Assembly (NCBI RefSeq): GCF_026725475.1
Contig: NZ_CP109966.1
Coordinates: 1-64,000 of the forward strand
DNA from: Catenovulum adriaticum
GTDB taxonomy: Bacteria > Pseudomonadota > Gammaproteobacteria > Enterobacterales > Alteromonadaceae
Direction of reading: 5' to 3'
DNA: 64,000 nucleotides
The notes below the pieces were generated by a model. The model did not search any database. It was not told where the DNA came from and saw nothing but the letters and a program-made list of their open reading frames with translations. The translations under genes and the position numbers were made by a program. Positions 8,270-17,330 of this stretch are shown here, piece by piece. How positions within the stretch are numbered: position 1 is the first letter of the stretch; each line of letters starts with the position of its first letter.

Positions 8270-11002
8270 ATGAAATCAATAAAACAATTTAAATCAAACC
8301 CGGTTGCACTTTGCTGTGCGCTGGCTTTAACTAGCTTAAGTTTTCAATCAATGGCTGGTTCTATCCTAGGTAAAGTGACTGATAACTCGACTAAACGCTT
8401 ACTGCAGGGTGCAAAAATCTCAATCCCAACTCTAAATGTCTCAACAAGCAGTAATAAATCTGGCGAGTTTAGGTTCGACCAATTACCAGCTGGCGAATAT
8501 ACATTAATCATAGCGTATTTAGGGACAGAAACGACTGAATACCAAGTTCAAGTTAATAAATCGGGTACGCAAAAAGAAGTATTTAAATTGGCGAATCTCA
8601 ATTCCATGGAAAATGTGATCGCCTATGGTCAAAGAGCAGGTCAAGCTGGCGCGCTCAATACTCAAAAAAATGCCGACAGCATAAAATCAATTGTATCAGC
8701 TGACGCCATCGGTCAGTTTCCAGATCAAAATGTTTCAGAGGCACTACAGCGTCTACCTGGTTTGTCAATTGAACGCGATCAGGGTGAGGGGCGTTTTGTT
8801 GGCATCCGAGGAATCGATCCTAACTTAAACAGTGTCACTATTAACGGGTTAAATGTGCCAGCCCCTGAATCTGGGGTACGCTCTGTCGCATTAGATGTGA
8901 TTCCATCGCAATTAATTGGCGGGTTAGAAGTATCAAAAACGGTCACCCCAGATATGGATGCAGATGCTATTGGCGGCTCAATTGAAGTAAAGAGTTTAAG
9001 TGGTTTTGATCGAGCAGAGCAAAGTATTTCTGTCACAGGTCAACTATCATTAAACCAATTACGCGACGAATCTAGCCCCAAATTTGAAGCCAGCTACACC
9101 GATGTTTTTAACGATAAAATGGCCATAGCGGTGGCGGTTTCACATGCACAAAGAAATTTTGGTTCTGACAATATAGAGTCAAACGCAGATGATGAAGTAG
9201 AGCAGCGATTTTACGACATTACCCGTAAACGCACAGGCGCAGCTGTTAATTTAGATTTTCGACCTGATTTTAATAATCAATATTATATTCGCACGCTTTA
9301 TAGTGAATTTTCTGACGACGAATATCGTTTAAATAACACCTTTGTATTTGACGGTGAAGATTCAGAAGTAGAGCGCGGCACTAAAGACAGAAAAGAAACT
9401 CAGCAAATTATTTCAATTACCGCAGGTGCAGAGCATCAAATCGATAGTTGGAAGCTAGAGTATCAATTAGGGTATTCAAAAGCTGAAGAAGATAACCCAA
9501 ATGCACTGAACTACGCGATCAAATCTTTAGATGAAGAAGACAGAGTTAGCGAATTTAGTTTTAGCAGTGATATGCAAGGGCAAAAACCAGCTATTGAACA
9601 ATCTACTGGCGTGCAAAACTTAGCCAATTATGAATTGGACGAAATTGAGTTTGCCAGCGAGCGTGCACAAGATACAGAAACCAGTTTGAAATTAGATTTA
9701 ACCAAATCTTTAACGGTTAATGACACGCCAGTGGAAATTCAATTTGGGGGTAAATATCGTCAACGAGAAAAAAATGCTAATGCAAACATTGTTATTTATG
9801 ACGACTTTGATGATTTTAGTTTAACCCCCGCAGACTTTGAAACATCGTCACCGGATTGGACTTTAGGCCAATTTGGCCCGGGGCTAAATCGTTCACAATT
9901 AAGAACTGAGTTTTTTAATCAGCAAGCTGTATTAGGGAAAGATGATAATACTTCTTTAATGGATTCACTAGAAAGCAGCTACTCAGCCGACGAAGACATA
10001 TTAGCGATTTATGCATTAACACGTTTTGACATCAACAAGCTTAGAGTGATTGCGGGCTTACGATATGAAAATACCGAGTTTTCAACTCAAGGTACACGGG
10101 CTGAATTAATTGAAGATGAGCAAAATGATATTGAGCAGGTAGTCGACACCCCTTGGTATGCTGAAAATGAATATAGCAAAATAATGCCAAGTGTTAATTT
10201 ACGTTATGAATTTTCAGACCAACTCATTGCACGAGCCGCTTTTACTCAAACGCTTTCACGTCCTCAATTTGAGCATGCTTCAGCTTATCAATTGATTGAA
10301 ACCGTGACAGAAGAAAATGACGAAGGCGGATTTGATACCGAAAAAGAAGCCTCCATTGTGGGTAACCCAGACCTTAAACCTTATGAATCAGACAACTTTG
10401 ATTTGTCTTTAGAATATTACCCAGGTCATATTGGCGTATTGTCTGTCGGTTATTTCCATAAAAATATTGATAATTTCATTATTTTAACTGATTTGGCTGG
10501 CACGACCGGTAAAGAAGAATTTGACGAATATATGCAATTTGTCAACGGCGAGAGTGCTACATTAAGTGGCTTTGAACTAGCTTGGGTAAAAAGTTTTGAT
10601 AATGGTTTTTTGCTAGCAACCAATGCAACCTTAACTGACTCTGACGCAACTACTTTTTTAGATGGCAAAAAATTTAAAACCAGTTTGCCAAATCAGTCAG
10701 ATACAGTTGCTAATGTAACGCTTGGCTATGAGTCAGATCGGATGAGCATTCGCTTAACTAGCGTTTACAAAAGTAATAATTTGGAAGAAATTGACGGTGA
10801 GCTTATTCGCTATGAAGACAATCATAACCAATTAGATTTATCGTCTAAATTTTATCTAAATCAACAAACTTACCTCTATTTTAACGCCGTTAATTTAAAT
10901 GATGAACCAATGTACCACTACTTTGGTAACAAAAATATCAATGCACAGTATGAAACATATGGTCGTACATTTGAGCTAGGTTTTAGTTGGACATCTTTCT
11001 AA
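8270..11002 (+). CDS. TonB-dependent receptor with carboxypeptidase-regulatory-like N-domain (putative phytate receptor)
   Basis: A 910-residue outer-membrane receptor. A signal peptide (1-29, ending SMAG) is followed by a beta-sandwich of the CarboxypepD_reg type (about 31-110: GSILGKVTDNSTKRLLQGAK, FRFDQLPAGEYTL), then a plug (about 135-245: SADAIGQFPDQNVSEALQRL, PGLSIERDQGEG, VGIRGIDPN) and a 22-strand barrel ending in Phe (FELGFSWTSF). It has a good ribosome site (AAGGGAG). Its stop overlaps the ATG of a secreted phosphatase by one base, and a phytase follows. The context suggests it takes up phytate or lower inositol phosphates, or their complexes. The TonB-receptor call is certain; the substrate is inferred. 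Confidence 0.9.
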   Translation: MKSIKQFKSNPVALCCALALTSLSFQSMAGSILGKVTDNSTKRLLQGAKISIPTLNVSTSSNKSGEFRFDQLPAGEYTLIIAYLGTETTEYQVQVNKSGTQKEVFKLANLNSMENVIAYGQRAGQAGALNTQKNADSIKSIVSADAIGQFPDQNVSEALQRLPGLSIERDQGEGRFVGIRGIDPNLNSVTINGLNVPAPESGVRSVALDVIPSQLIGGLEVSKTVTPDMDADAIGGSIEVKSLSGFDRAEQSISVTGQLSLNQLRDESSPKFEASYTDVFNDKMAIAVAVSHAQRNFGSDNIESNADDEVEQRFYDITRKRTGAAVNLDFRPDFNNQYYIRTLYSEFSDDEYRLNNTFVFDGEDSEVERGTKDRKETQQIISITAGAEHQIDSWKLEYQLGYSKAEEDNPNALNYAIKSLDEEDRVSEFSFSSDMQGQKPAIEQSTGVQNLANYELDEIEFASERAQDTETSLKLDLTKSLTVNDTPVEIQFGGKYRQREKNANANIVIYDDFDDFSLTPADFETSSPDWTLGQFGPGLNRSQLRTEFFNQQAVLGKDDNTSLMDSLESSYSADEDILAIYALTRFDINKLRVIAGLRYENTEFSTQGTRAELIEDEQNDIEQVVDTPWYAENEYSKIMPSVNLRYEFSDQLIARAAFTQTLSRPQFEHASAYQLIETVTEENDEGGFDTEKEASIVGNPDLKPYESDNFDLSLEYYPGHIGVLSVGYFHKNIDNFIILTDLAGTTGKEEFDEYMQFVNGESATLSGFELAWVKSFDNGFLLATNATLTDSDATTFLDGKKFKTSLPNQSDTVANVTLGYESDRMSIRLTSVYKSNNLEEIDGELIRYEDNHNQLDLSSKFYLNQQTYLYFNAVNLNDEPMYHYFGNKNINAQYETYGRTFELGFSWTSF

Positions 11003-11985
11003 TGTTGAAAAAATTGATATTAATGTTAACGATGCTAACAACACCTTGTGTGTTGTTAGCTGAGGATTTTTCACAATACCGAGACGAACTATGGTATCAG
11101 AAAAACGCCATAAGCAATTTAACGGTTGAAGACAATTCGCTTCACTTTTTAGTTGTAGGCGATTGGGGTAGAAACGGACACTTTCAGCAAAAAGCCGTTG
11201 CTTCTCAAATGGATAATTTAATGTATTGGTTAGATGCTGAGTTTATTTTATCCACGGGTGATAACTTTTATCCGGATGGAGTGGCGAGTGTTCAAGATCC
11301 TTACTTTCAATCATCATTTGAACAGATCTATTCTTATCCGCATTTGTTTGAACCTTGGTATCTGGTATTGGGCAACCACGATTATCGCGGCAATGTGCAG
11401 GCTCAAATTGATTACACTCAGACTAGCCGTCGTTGGAATATGCCGGCTCGCTATTACAAAATCGAAAAGCAATTGGAGGATTCAAACGATACTTTACTGC
11501 TGGTATTTATTGATACCAGTCCGTTTGAAGCCAAATATCAAACCGAAAGTAAATATATCAATGTGCGCTCTCAGGATGGACAAAAACAACTTGATTGGCT
11601 TTCTAATACGTTAGAACAATCAACCGCAAAATGGAAAATTGTGATTGGCCATCACCCTATGTATTCAAGCGGTAAACGCTACGGTAAAACCGGCTCAGTT
11701 CGGGCAGCTTTAGAGCCTATATTGGAAAAATATGAGGTAAATGCGTATTTTGCGGGGCATGAACATGATCTGCAGCACAATCAAATTGCAGATAAAAACG
11801 TTCATCATTTTATCTCGGGCGCAGGCTCAGCCGTTCGTGATGTTAAGCCAAGATCCTTTACTCAGTTTGCCCGAGCCACAGCCGGAGTGACTTCTGTCTC
11901 AATCAACCCAGAATTTATGTTAGTTCAGATGGTGAGCGCACAAGGCGATGTTATTTACCACACCCGAATTAACGCAAGTAGGTAG
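11002..11985 (+). CDS. Secreted acid-phosphatase-like metallophosphoesterase
   Basis: A 327-residue exported phosphatase. It starts at ATG 11002, sharing one base with the receptor's TAA. A signal peptide (about 1-20) precedes a calcineurin-like fold with every metal-site motif in order: G53-D-W-G, G86-D-N, G124-N-H-D, GHHPMYSSG and GHEHD. The pattern, with the paired PWYLVLGNHDY and GHHP segments, is closest to tartrate-resistant (ACP5-like) purple acid phosphatases. The expected role is periplasmic or surface removal of phosphate from partly dephosphorylated inositol phosphates supplied by the phytase encoded 5 bases downstream. The family is sure; the exact substrate is inferred. Confidence 0.88.
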   Translation: MLKKLILMLTMLTTPCVLLAEDFSQYRDELWYQKNAISNLTVEDNSLHFLVVGDWGRNGHFQQKAVASQMDNLMYWLDAEFILSTGDNFYPDGVASVQDPYFQSSFEQIYSYPHLFEPWYLVLGNHDYRGNVQAQIDYTQTSRRWNMPARYYKIEKQLEDSNDTLLLVFIDTSPFEAKYQTESKYINVRSQDGQKQLDWLSNTLEQSTAKWKIVIGHHPMYSSGKRYGKTGSVRAALEPILEKYEVNAYFAGHEHDLQHNQIADKNVHHFISGAGSAVRDVKPRSFTQFARATAGVTSVSINPEFMLVQMVSAQGDVIYHTRINASR

Positions 11986-11990
11986 TTTTA

Positions 11991-13916
11991 ATGAAAAATT
12001 GTATTTATTTAATTTGTTTAGTCAGCCTGTTGTTGGGCTGTCAGTCTGCAAAAACCACGGATGTTGAAACACAGCAAGCGAATACCTTGGTAACTCAACC
12101 CCTTTTTGATCATGCTCAGTTAAATGGCCAAAAAGTGATTCAGCTCACTCCCACTCACTGGCTTGCTAATAGCGAGAATTTAGGCATATTTGTATTTGAT
12201 AATAAACAAATCATTGTTAGCCAATACCAAGGCAATTACGAATCTTTAGATATTAGAAAAATAAGTGATAACCAGTGGTTTGTAACCAGTATCGAAAAAG
12301 AACAAGGTCAATTAGAAAGCTTTTTATTAAGTTCAAATCAAGGACAGTATGAATTAGCGCGCGTCGCTAAAATACGTTCAGAAAATGCTGCAATGGAAAG
12401 TCAGTGCTTATATTACGATCGGGCGAATGGTTTTATCTATAATTTTTCGCTAACTGCGCAGCACCAAGTTGAGCAAAAACTGATCTATCAAGTAAGCTCT
12501 CAACAAGCTAAAAATATATCGATCCGACGTTTTTCATCACCTCCAGCTAGTTCAGCCTGTGCTGTGAATGATGTCACTCAAGATTTATTTATTGTCGAAG
12601 AAACCATTGGCGTATGGCAGTATCCCGTTGATCCCGAAAAAGATTTATTACGTCAGCCCGTGGCGATGGTCGACCCTTTTGGAAAAATAGCTGGCGAAAT
12701 AAAAGATATTACACTGCTTTCTGATGGCAGTGTTTTAGTTGCGTTACCCGAGGCGCAACAAATTCACCATTACACGATGCCATTTTCATCAGGCAAGGTT
12801 ATGCAATATTCACTACCTGAGATTGCCGTTGAAGGCGTGTCTGCTTATTTAACCAATAATGGTTGGCAAGTGAGTTTATACGATGATGAATCGGGAAATT
12901 ACCTTAGCGCTCCGTTAGATTTAAAGTTAAATACCCATGTGTCAGCACCTGCAAAGATTAAGCATATTCAGCCCAGTATGGAAACTGAACCCGTTGCCCG
13001 CTTTGGGGATGCTGCAGACGATCCTGAAATATGGCTGAATGCTCAAAATGCCGAAAATAGCAAAATATTAACGACAGATAAAACATATGGTTTAAATGTA
13101 TATAATTTAAAGGGTAATTTGACACAAACAATTGCATCAGGTCGAATCAATAATATTGATATTAGCTACGGCGCCCATTGGAAAAATGAAAAATTTGATT
13201 TAGCTGCTGCCAGCAATCGAACTCACAATAGTATTAGTTTATATAAAATCAATGCTGAAGGTGAGGTTGTTGAGTTAGCCGATATTCCAACCAATTTATC
13301 TGATGTGTATGGATTATGTAGCTATAAATCACCAGCAAGCGGAGATTTTTATGTATTTATCAATGATGAAAATGGGCATTTTCAACAGTATCAAATTCAT
13401 TTTGAAGCGCAAATTAGCGGGGAGTTAGTACGTGAATTTTCAGTTGACACCCAACCAGAAGGTTGCGCTGTTGATTTAAGCACGCAAACACTTTATCTGG
13501 GTGAAGAAGATAAAGGCATTTGGCAAATTTCAGCTGAGCCCATTCAAAGTCAACTTAAGCTTTTTTATGCCATTGATAACCAGGTTTTATTTGACGATGT
13601 TGAAGGTTTATCTGTTTATCATTCAGAGACAAAAAATGAAGCTAATTATTTAATTGCGTCAAGTCAGGGTAATGACAGTTACCTAGTGTTTGACTTAAAT
13701 ACAAATAAAGTGGTCACTAACTTTAAAATTGGAGCGGCACCTCTTATTGGGATAGATGGCGCATCAGAAACTGACGGGCTAGCCGTTATATCTGCCCCGC
13801 TAGGAGAGCAATATCCAGCAGGCGCTTTGATTGTTCAGGATGGTCGAAACGTGATGCCAGCCCAGCCACAAAACTTTAAACTAGTAGATTGGCGCAATGT
13901 GCGAAAGCAATGGTAA
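11991..13916 (+). CDS. Beta-propeller phytase lipoprotein, two-domain type
   Basis: A 641-residue protein with a lipoprotein signal (lipobox LLLGC). The C-terminal half (about 320-640) is a beta-propeller phytase with characteristic segments: ARFGDAADDPEIW, TTDKTYGLNVYNL, GRINNIDISYG, AAASNRTHNSISLY, FINDENGHFQQY, PEGCAVD, YLGEEDKGIW, DVEGLSVY and ETDGLAVI. These supply the Asp/Glu calcium-binding and phosphate-contact residues. The N-terminal half (about 30-310) looks like a second, degenerate propeller, as in known dual-domain phytases. It hydrolyses phytate to lower inositol phosphates and phosphate using Ca2+. Third gene of the receptor-phosphatase-phytase operon. Confidence 0.9.
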   Translation: MKNCIYLICLVSLLLGCQSAKTTDVETQQANTLVTQPLFDHAQLNGQKVIQLTPTHWLANSENLGIFVFDNKQIIVSQYQGNYESLDIRKISDNQWFVTSIEKEQGQLESFLLSSNQGQYELARVAKIRSENAAMESQCLYYDRANGFIYNFSLTAQHQVEQKLIYQVSSQQAKNISIRRFSSPPASSACAVNDVTQDLFIVEETIGVWQYPVDPEKDLLRQPVAMVDPFGKIAGEIKDITLLSDGSVLVALPEAQQIHHYTMPFSSGKVMQYSLPEIAVEGVSAYLTNNGWQVSLYDDESGNYLSAPLDLKLNTHVSAPAKIKHIQPSMETEPVARFGDAADDPEIWLNAQNAENSKILTTDKTYGLNVYNLKGNLTQTIASGRINNIDISYGAHWKNEKFDLAAASNRTHNSISLYKINAEGEVVELADIPTNLSDVYGLCSYKSPASGDFYVFINDENGHFQQYQIHFEAQISGELVREFSVDTQPEGCAVDLSTQTLYLGEEDKGIWQISAEPIQSQLKLFYAIDNQVLFDDVEGLSVYHSETKNEANYLIASSQGNDSYLVFDLNTNKVVTNFKIGAAPLIGIDGASETDGLAVISAPLGEQYPAGALIVQDGRNVMPAQPQNFKLVDWRNVRKQW

Positions 13917-14008
13917 TAAAGACGGTTATCCGATTATAAAAAATGTCAAAAAGGGTGAAATCATTCATAAGGTTTAATGTTGGTTTAATGGTATGTCTAA
14001 AACCAGAC

Positions 14009-14042
14009 ACTTTTATTCACTCAGAGATGGGTGAATAAAAGT
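14009..14042. terminator. Terminator after the phytase operon
   Basis: A perfect 12-bp inverted repeat, ACTTTTATTCAC and GTGAATAAAAGT, with a 10-base loop, between convergent genes. AT-rich and probably usable in both directions. The stretch after 13916 holds nothing else of note. Confidence 0.6.
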
Positions 14043-14100
14043 TCATTATCCTAACGAGTAATTATTAAATGAAACGCTCTCGGCTATCCGATTATCTCGT

Positions 14101-15030
14101 TTAATCAGGCTGAATACTTGACATAAATGGCAACGTGCCATCAACTTCACCTATATAATCATTGTAATCTATGAATTTATAAAAGAAATCAACGATGTCA
14201 CTAACAGGCTGATCCCAATTCATTTTAATTCGATTTATAAAAAAGCCGAACTCCTCTTCAAGAGGATCAAAATGTGCTCTTGGTCCATTTTGAAATAAAT
14301 TTTCCATTGCCCCAAGTACTATATGAAAGTCTCTAACTACATAGTGATCTGCTTCAAATATAATATTTACTTTAGGGGCGCCATTATAATCAAATACATC
14401 AATGTAACATTCTTTACTGCTGCCTTTTTCTACACCAATAGCAAAAACACAATAATCAGATTTATTGTTCCAAAATGTATTCGTTGTTAATTTATAACCT
14501 TTATTGCCTTCAACTTCGCCGAATATACCCACGTTTACGTTTTCTTTAGTATTTTTCAACACTAAGCATAAATCAGAATTTCGAATAACCGTTTTCATTT
14601 CAGGGGGCAACAAGCCAGCTTTTTTGGGGAATATTGAATCAAATCTGCCACTTAAATCGTCACTAAGCTTTGAATCTCCACCTGAAACATAAAACCAGTA
14701 TTTATCTAGGTCACGGGAGAAATGGGCACCAAATTCATAGCTTAATTTATCTAACAATTCTTCAACAATATAGTTTCCTACTTTCTGATTCAGATAGTTC
14801 ACCATGAAATACTGAAATCCCCAGTTTCTCACCCAGCGCTTTAAAAAATGAAAAAAGTTGTTTGGTATATGACCGCGATAATCAGACAGAGTCCAATTAG
14901 GGTAATTTCTCAGCTTGTTAGGTGATTCTTCTAATGTATGATAGTGAAGGCATTCAAAAAATGAACAAAAATGGGTCGCCCAGTAAGACTTATGCCCTGT
15001 TATTATTGAACTATTTAAATATTTTCGCAC
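14101..15030 (-). CDS. Hypothetical protein, no family recognised
   Basis: A 309-residue, apparently cytosolic protein without a signal peptide or membrane segment. It is rich in aromatic residues near the N-terminus (HYHTLEE, YPNWTLSDYRG, RWVRNWGFQYF). A central block GIFGEVEGNKGYKL followed by YCVFAIGVEKG has acidic residues spaced on predicted beta strands, which faintly recalls nuclease-type folds, but I cannot assign it. It is a single gene, convergent with the phytase operon, in a stretch with long non-coding flanks; this is consistent with an acquired gene. No function is proposed. Confidence 0.55.
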   Translation of the reverse strand: MRKYLNSSIITGHKSYWATHFCSFFECLHYHTLEESPNKLRNYPNWTLSDYRGHIPNNFFHFLKRWVRNWGFQYFMVNYLNQKVGNYIVEELLDKLSYEFGAHFSRDLDKYWFYVSGGDSKLSDDLSGRFDSIFPKKAGLLPPEMKTVIRNSDLCLVLKNTKENVNVGIFGEVEGNKGYKLTTNTFWNNKSDYCVFAIGVEKGSSKECYIDVFDYNGAPKVNIIFEADHYVVRDFHIVLGAMENLFQNGPRAHFDPLEEEFGFFINRIKMNWDQPVSDIVDFFYKFIDYNDYIGEVDGTLPFMSSIQPD

Positions 15031-15691
15031 ATTTTCTCTTTTTATTTATTATAAATTTAGGCTAAAAACAGCAGACAAAATAGAGTAAATTACAATGACA
15101 TTCACTTCTAAAAATACCAAAATTTCGGGCGCTGATTTGGTCTATTTTTAATATTTAGAACTCAACTTCAATGTTTACTAAAAAGCTAACAGCACTTACC
15201 ATTAACTATAATTGCTCAAATGCCCTCAAGTTTCTCTTTTCATGGGGGGTAATTTAACATTTGGCTTGCAATCACTTGCCACCGCCAATTTTACCACTTC
15301 ACAGCTATTTTTGGGTTAAGACCAGCTAAATCAATTTAAATGCTAAATATAAACAAACAGCAAGCAAAAAACACGACACAACCAATTTAATTTTAAATTA
15401 GATTATCAAGCAACTGGTGATGTCTATATTATGTTGTTTTTATTTATTTTTATAGGTGGCTGTCATTTATAAATCAGTCATTTATAAATTATACGGTTTG
15501 CTCGAAGCAGTCGTGGAAGCATCATTTTTTAGAGACACTTCCGAGACTTGTCTCCGTTTCTAGTTCATTCTATGAAAGATAGTTTTTATCGGTCTAGGAG
15601 CTTCTCATATGCATGCGTCTGCACTTGAACAGCACTCATTTAACGTGCTCATTTACACCAGCTTTGCTGGTGGACGATAACTATACTTTTA
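15031..15691. other. Intergenic region with small hairpins and a short tandem repeat
   Basis: About 660 bases without a supported gene. A 13-base unit, GTCATTTATAAAT, occurs twice around 15460-15490 with two bases between copies. CACCAGC-TTT-GCTGGTG at 15656-15672 is a perfect 7-bp hairpin just downstream of the lipoprotein gene (which ends at 15692 on the minus strand) and may act as its terminator. Confidence 0.4.
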
Positions 15692-16243
15692 TTAGGCATT
15701 ATTTAGCCGCGCAGAACAGGCTTCATTATTGGCTTTTTGATTAAATTTAGCATCCTGTTTAGACTCTCCTTGCAATACAGTATGCTCATTCTGCGTTATG
15801 GTTTCTGCCGTACGGTAGGTTTTTCTATTCAACATTTTAGCAGGTGTTGTGGGTTGGATAAGCGTAATAAAGGCACTTGAAAAAGGGCCACTATTAGCGA
15901 CATACGGCGCTTTTCCTTCGTTTGACGAATAACCACACCAAACCGTATTTCTAATTTTTTTGATGGTAAAACCAGTTGAGCCGTTTTGCTGCGCTAATTT
16001 TGCGCTATGGAATAACAACATACTCTCAGCTCGACTTTTACTACTACCTTTATCAAGTTTTACCGTGATTTTGTAATAATGTTTGGCTTTTACAACTTCT
16101 TCTGTAACACCTGTTTTATAAAAGCCTGCCATATAACCGTGTTTATAGGGGAGGGAGTCAACCACTTGATAAGGCGCTGGTGAATAAGCACAGCCAACAA
16201 TATTAATGGCTATGCAAAGGCAACTTGATTTTAAAAAATTCAT
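15692..16243 (-). CDS. Putative lipoprotein, CC0125/CC1285-like, paralogue of the upstream gene
   Basis: A 183-residue exported protein with a lipobox-like end to its signal (INIVGC). The core follows the pattern of the CC0125/CC1285 lipoproteins: PYQVVDSL, GVTEEVVKAKHYYKITVKL, a RAES helix and an AKLAQQNGSTGFTIKK segment. It has the same plan and spacing as the gene 14 bases upstream (PYEV, GVTEEKVNDQIYHVTVKL, RAKD, ANLALSHNFEKFVIEK), so the two are a tandem duplication and probably one transcript. The C-terminal 40 residues differ and end with a Cys-containing tail. Function unknown. Confidence 0.65.
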   Translation of the reverse strand: MNFLKSSCLCIAINIVGCAYSPAPYQVVDSLPYKHGYMAGFYKTGVTEEVVKAKHYYKITVKLDKGSSKSRAESMLLFHSAKLAQQNGSTGFTIKKIRNTVWCGYSSNEGKAPYVANSGPFSSAFITLIQPTTPAKMLNRKTYRTAETITQNEHTVLQGESKQDAKFNQKANNEACSARLNNA

Positions 16244-16257
16244 GACTGTACAGGCCT

Positions 16258-16803
16258 TTAATTAATTTTATCACAAGCGTTAAGGTATCGCTCTTCATTT
16301 TTAATCATGCTTGCTTCGTCAATCGTAGCTTCTACTCTTGGCTGTGCAATTTTTTTTATATTTTTTGCAATTTGAACTTTTTGTTTGCTAGCGACTTGTT
16401 TTTTATCGTGTATTAACAGCACAAAACCAGAATATCGAGGCCCAGCTTCCGATGTTGAACGCTGCTTTGTATAACGGGTTTCTGTGCCATAGCACCATTT
16501 GCCGCTTTTTCTTTTTTCAATCACAAACTTTTCAAAGTTATGGCTGAGCGCAAGGTTAGCCGCATGTAAATAAAACATATCTTTAGCACGAACGATACTA
16601 CTCGTACCTGTTAACTTCACTGTAACGTGATAAATTTGGTCATTTACTTTTTCTTCTGTCACACCTAAATGATAAGAACTAAGGGGTTTTCCTTTTTTGT
16701 ATGTGAGCGATGAGCTTACTTCGTAAGGGGTTTGGGTGGTTTGACAGCCTGTTAATGTGACTGATGCGAGTAAACAAAACGAGGCTAGCAATTTATGCTT
16801 CAA
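16258..16803 (-). CDS. Putative lipoprotein, CC0125/CC1285-like, paralogue of the downstream gene
   Basis: A 181-residue protein with a clear lipoprotein signal (lipobox LTGCQ, Cys 20). The domain from about residue 26 to 135 repeats the pattern of the following gene: PYEVSSSL, YHLGVTEEKV, YHVTVKL, RAKDMFYLHAANLAL, KFVIEK and a WCYG segment matching WCGY in the paralogue. The gap between the two genes is only 14 bases. The tail (about 140-181) is charged and helical. Family function is unknown; an envelope location is likely. Confidence 0.68.
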   Translation of the reverse strand: MKHKLLASFCLLASVTLTGCQTTQTPYEVSSSLTYKKGKPLSSYHLGVTEEKVNDQIYHVTVKLTGTSSIVRAKDMFYLHAANLALSHNFEKFVIEKRKSGKWCYGTETRYTKQRSTSEAGPRYSGFVLLIHDKKQVASKQKVQIAKNIKKIAQPRVEATIDEASMIKNEERYLNACDKIN

Positions 16804-17244
16804 TGTATAATTCCTTTTACTTGTAATATTTAAAGATTCTGATTGTAATGAAATTGTTGTGATTGTAAAGGGTTTAATTTGATTGATTTTGGGGTTAATG
16901 TTTAATGAAGTTGCTGGGTATTAGGCTGTAAGGTTTGCTGTCTACATTGTGTTTGCACTTAAACACAAAGTCGCTTTGGGCTGTATTCTGTGAATACAGT
17001 CGCTAGATTAATTTGCCACTACATATTCACACAGGTGGCTGCTGAGCTGTCAATATGTTCATAAAAATAATTAATTTTAATGACTTAGTTTATTTTAAAT
17101 TAACGTTGACCACAATTTTTACGATAAAAAGCAAGTTCGCATTAATCCAGAATCAATTGAAAAATATTAATTACCTGTGGTCGGCACCTTAACCGTCACT
17201 CTAACGCAACTCTGCAATGTTATATGTCTGATGTACCTAATATT
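16804..17244. other. Intergenic region with hairpins upstream of the PI-PLC gene
   Basis: No gene supported. Two adjacent hairpins: TTGTGTTT and AAACACAA at 16947-16968, and CTGTATTC-TGT-GAATACAG at 16981-16999. The second is perfect. No T-run follows. They could be RNA structures or protein sites, and I cannot say which. Confidence 0.35.
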
Positions 17245-17262
17245 CTGTCACTAAATTGTCAT
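17245..17262 (+). promoter_or_regulatory. Candidate Pho box
   Basis: Two 7-base direct repeats, CTGTCAC and TTGTCAT, separated by four AT bases (TAAA). This is the exact architecture of PhoB-binding Pho boxes (CTGTCAT, 4 bases, CTGTCAT). It lies 68 bases before the ATG of a secreted phospholipase and directly upstream of an ECF-type promoter motif. PhoB itself is not in the window. Confidence 0.55.
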
Positions 17263-17270
17263 AACAAAAT

Positions 17271-17300
17271 TTGTCTTAATTAGCCGAAATGGTTCGTCTT
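17271..17300 (+). promoter_or_regulatory. Candidate ECF-sigma promoter of the PI-PLC gene
   Basis: TTGTCT, 18 bases, CGTCTT, ending 30 bases before the ATG. The same two-part pattern occurs before phoX (18902-18931), the FecI-type sigma gene (20558-20587) and the second TonB receptor (25411-25439). A TTGTCAT element lies with its start 15 bases upstream of the -35-like half, as CTGTCAT does at 25396. Confidence 0.55.
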
Positions 17301-17330
17301 CTAAGTGACTTTCACAACTAGGACATAAAC

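Noticed and set aside
15460..15490. CRISPR-like repeat
   Set aside because: Only two copies of a 13-base AT-rich unit with a two-base gap; no spacers or cas genes.
16947..16999. Integron or riboswitch structure before the PI-PLC gene
   Set aside because: Two simple hairpins only; no attC boxes or recognisable riboswitch core.
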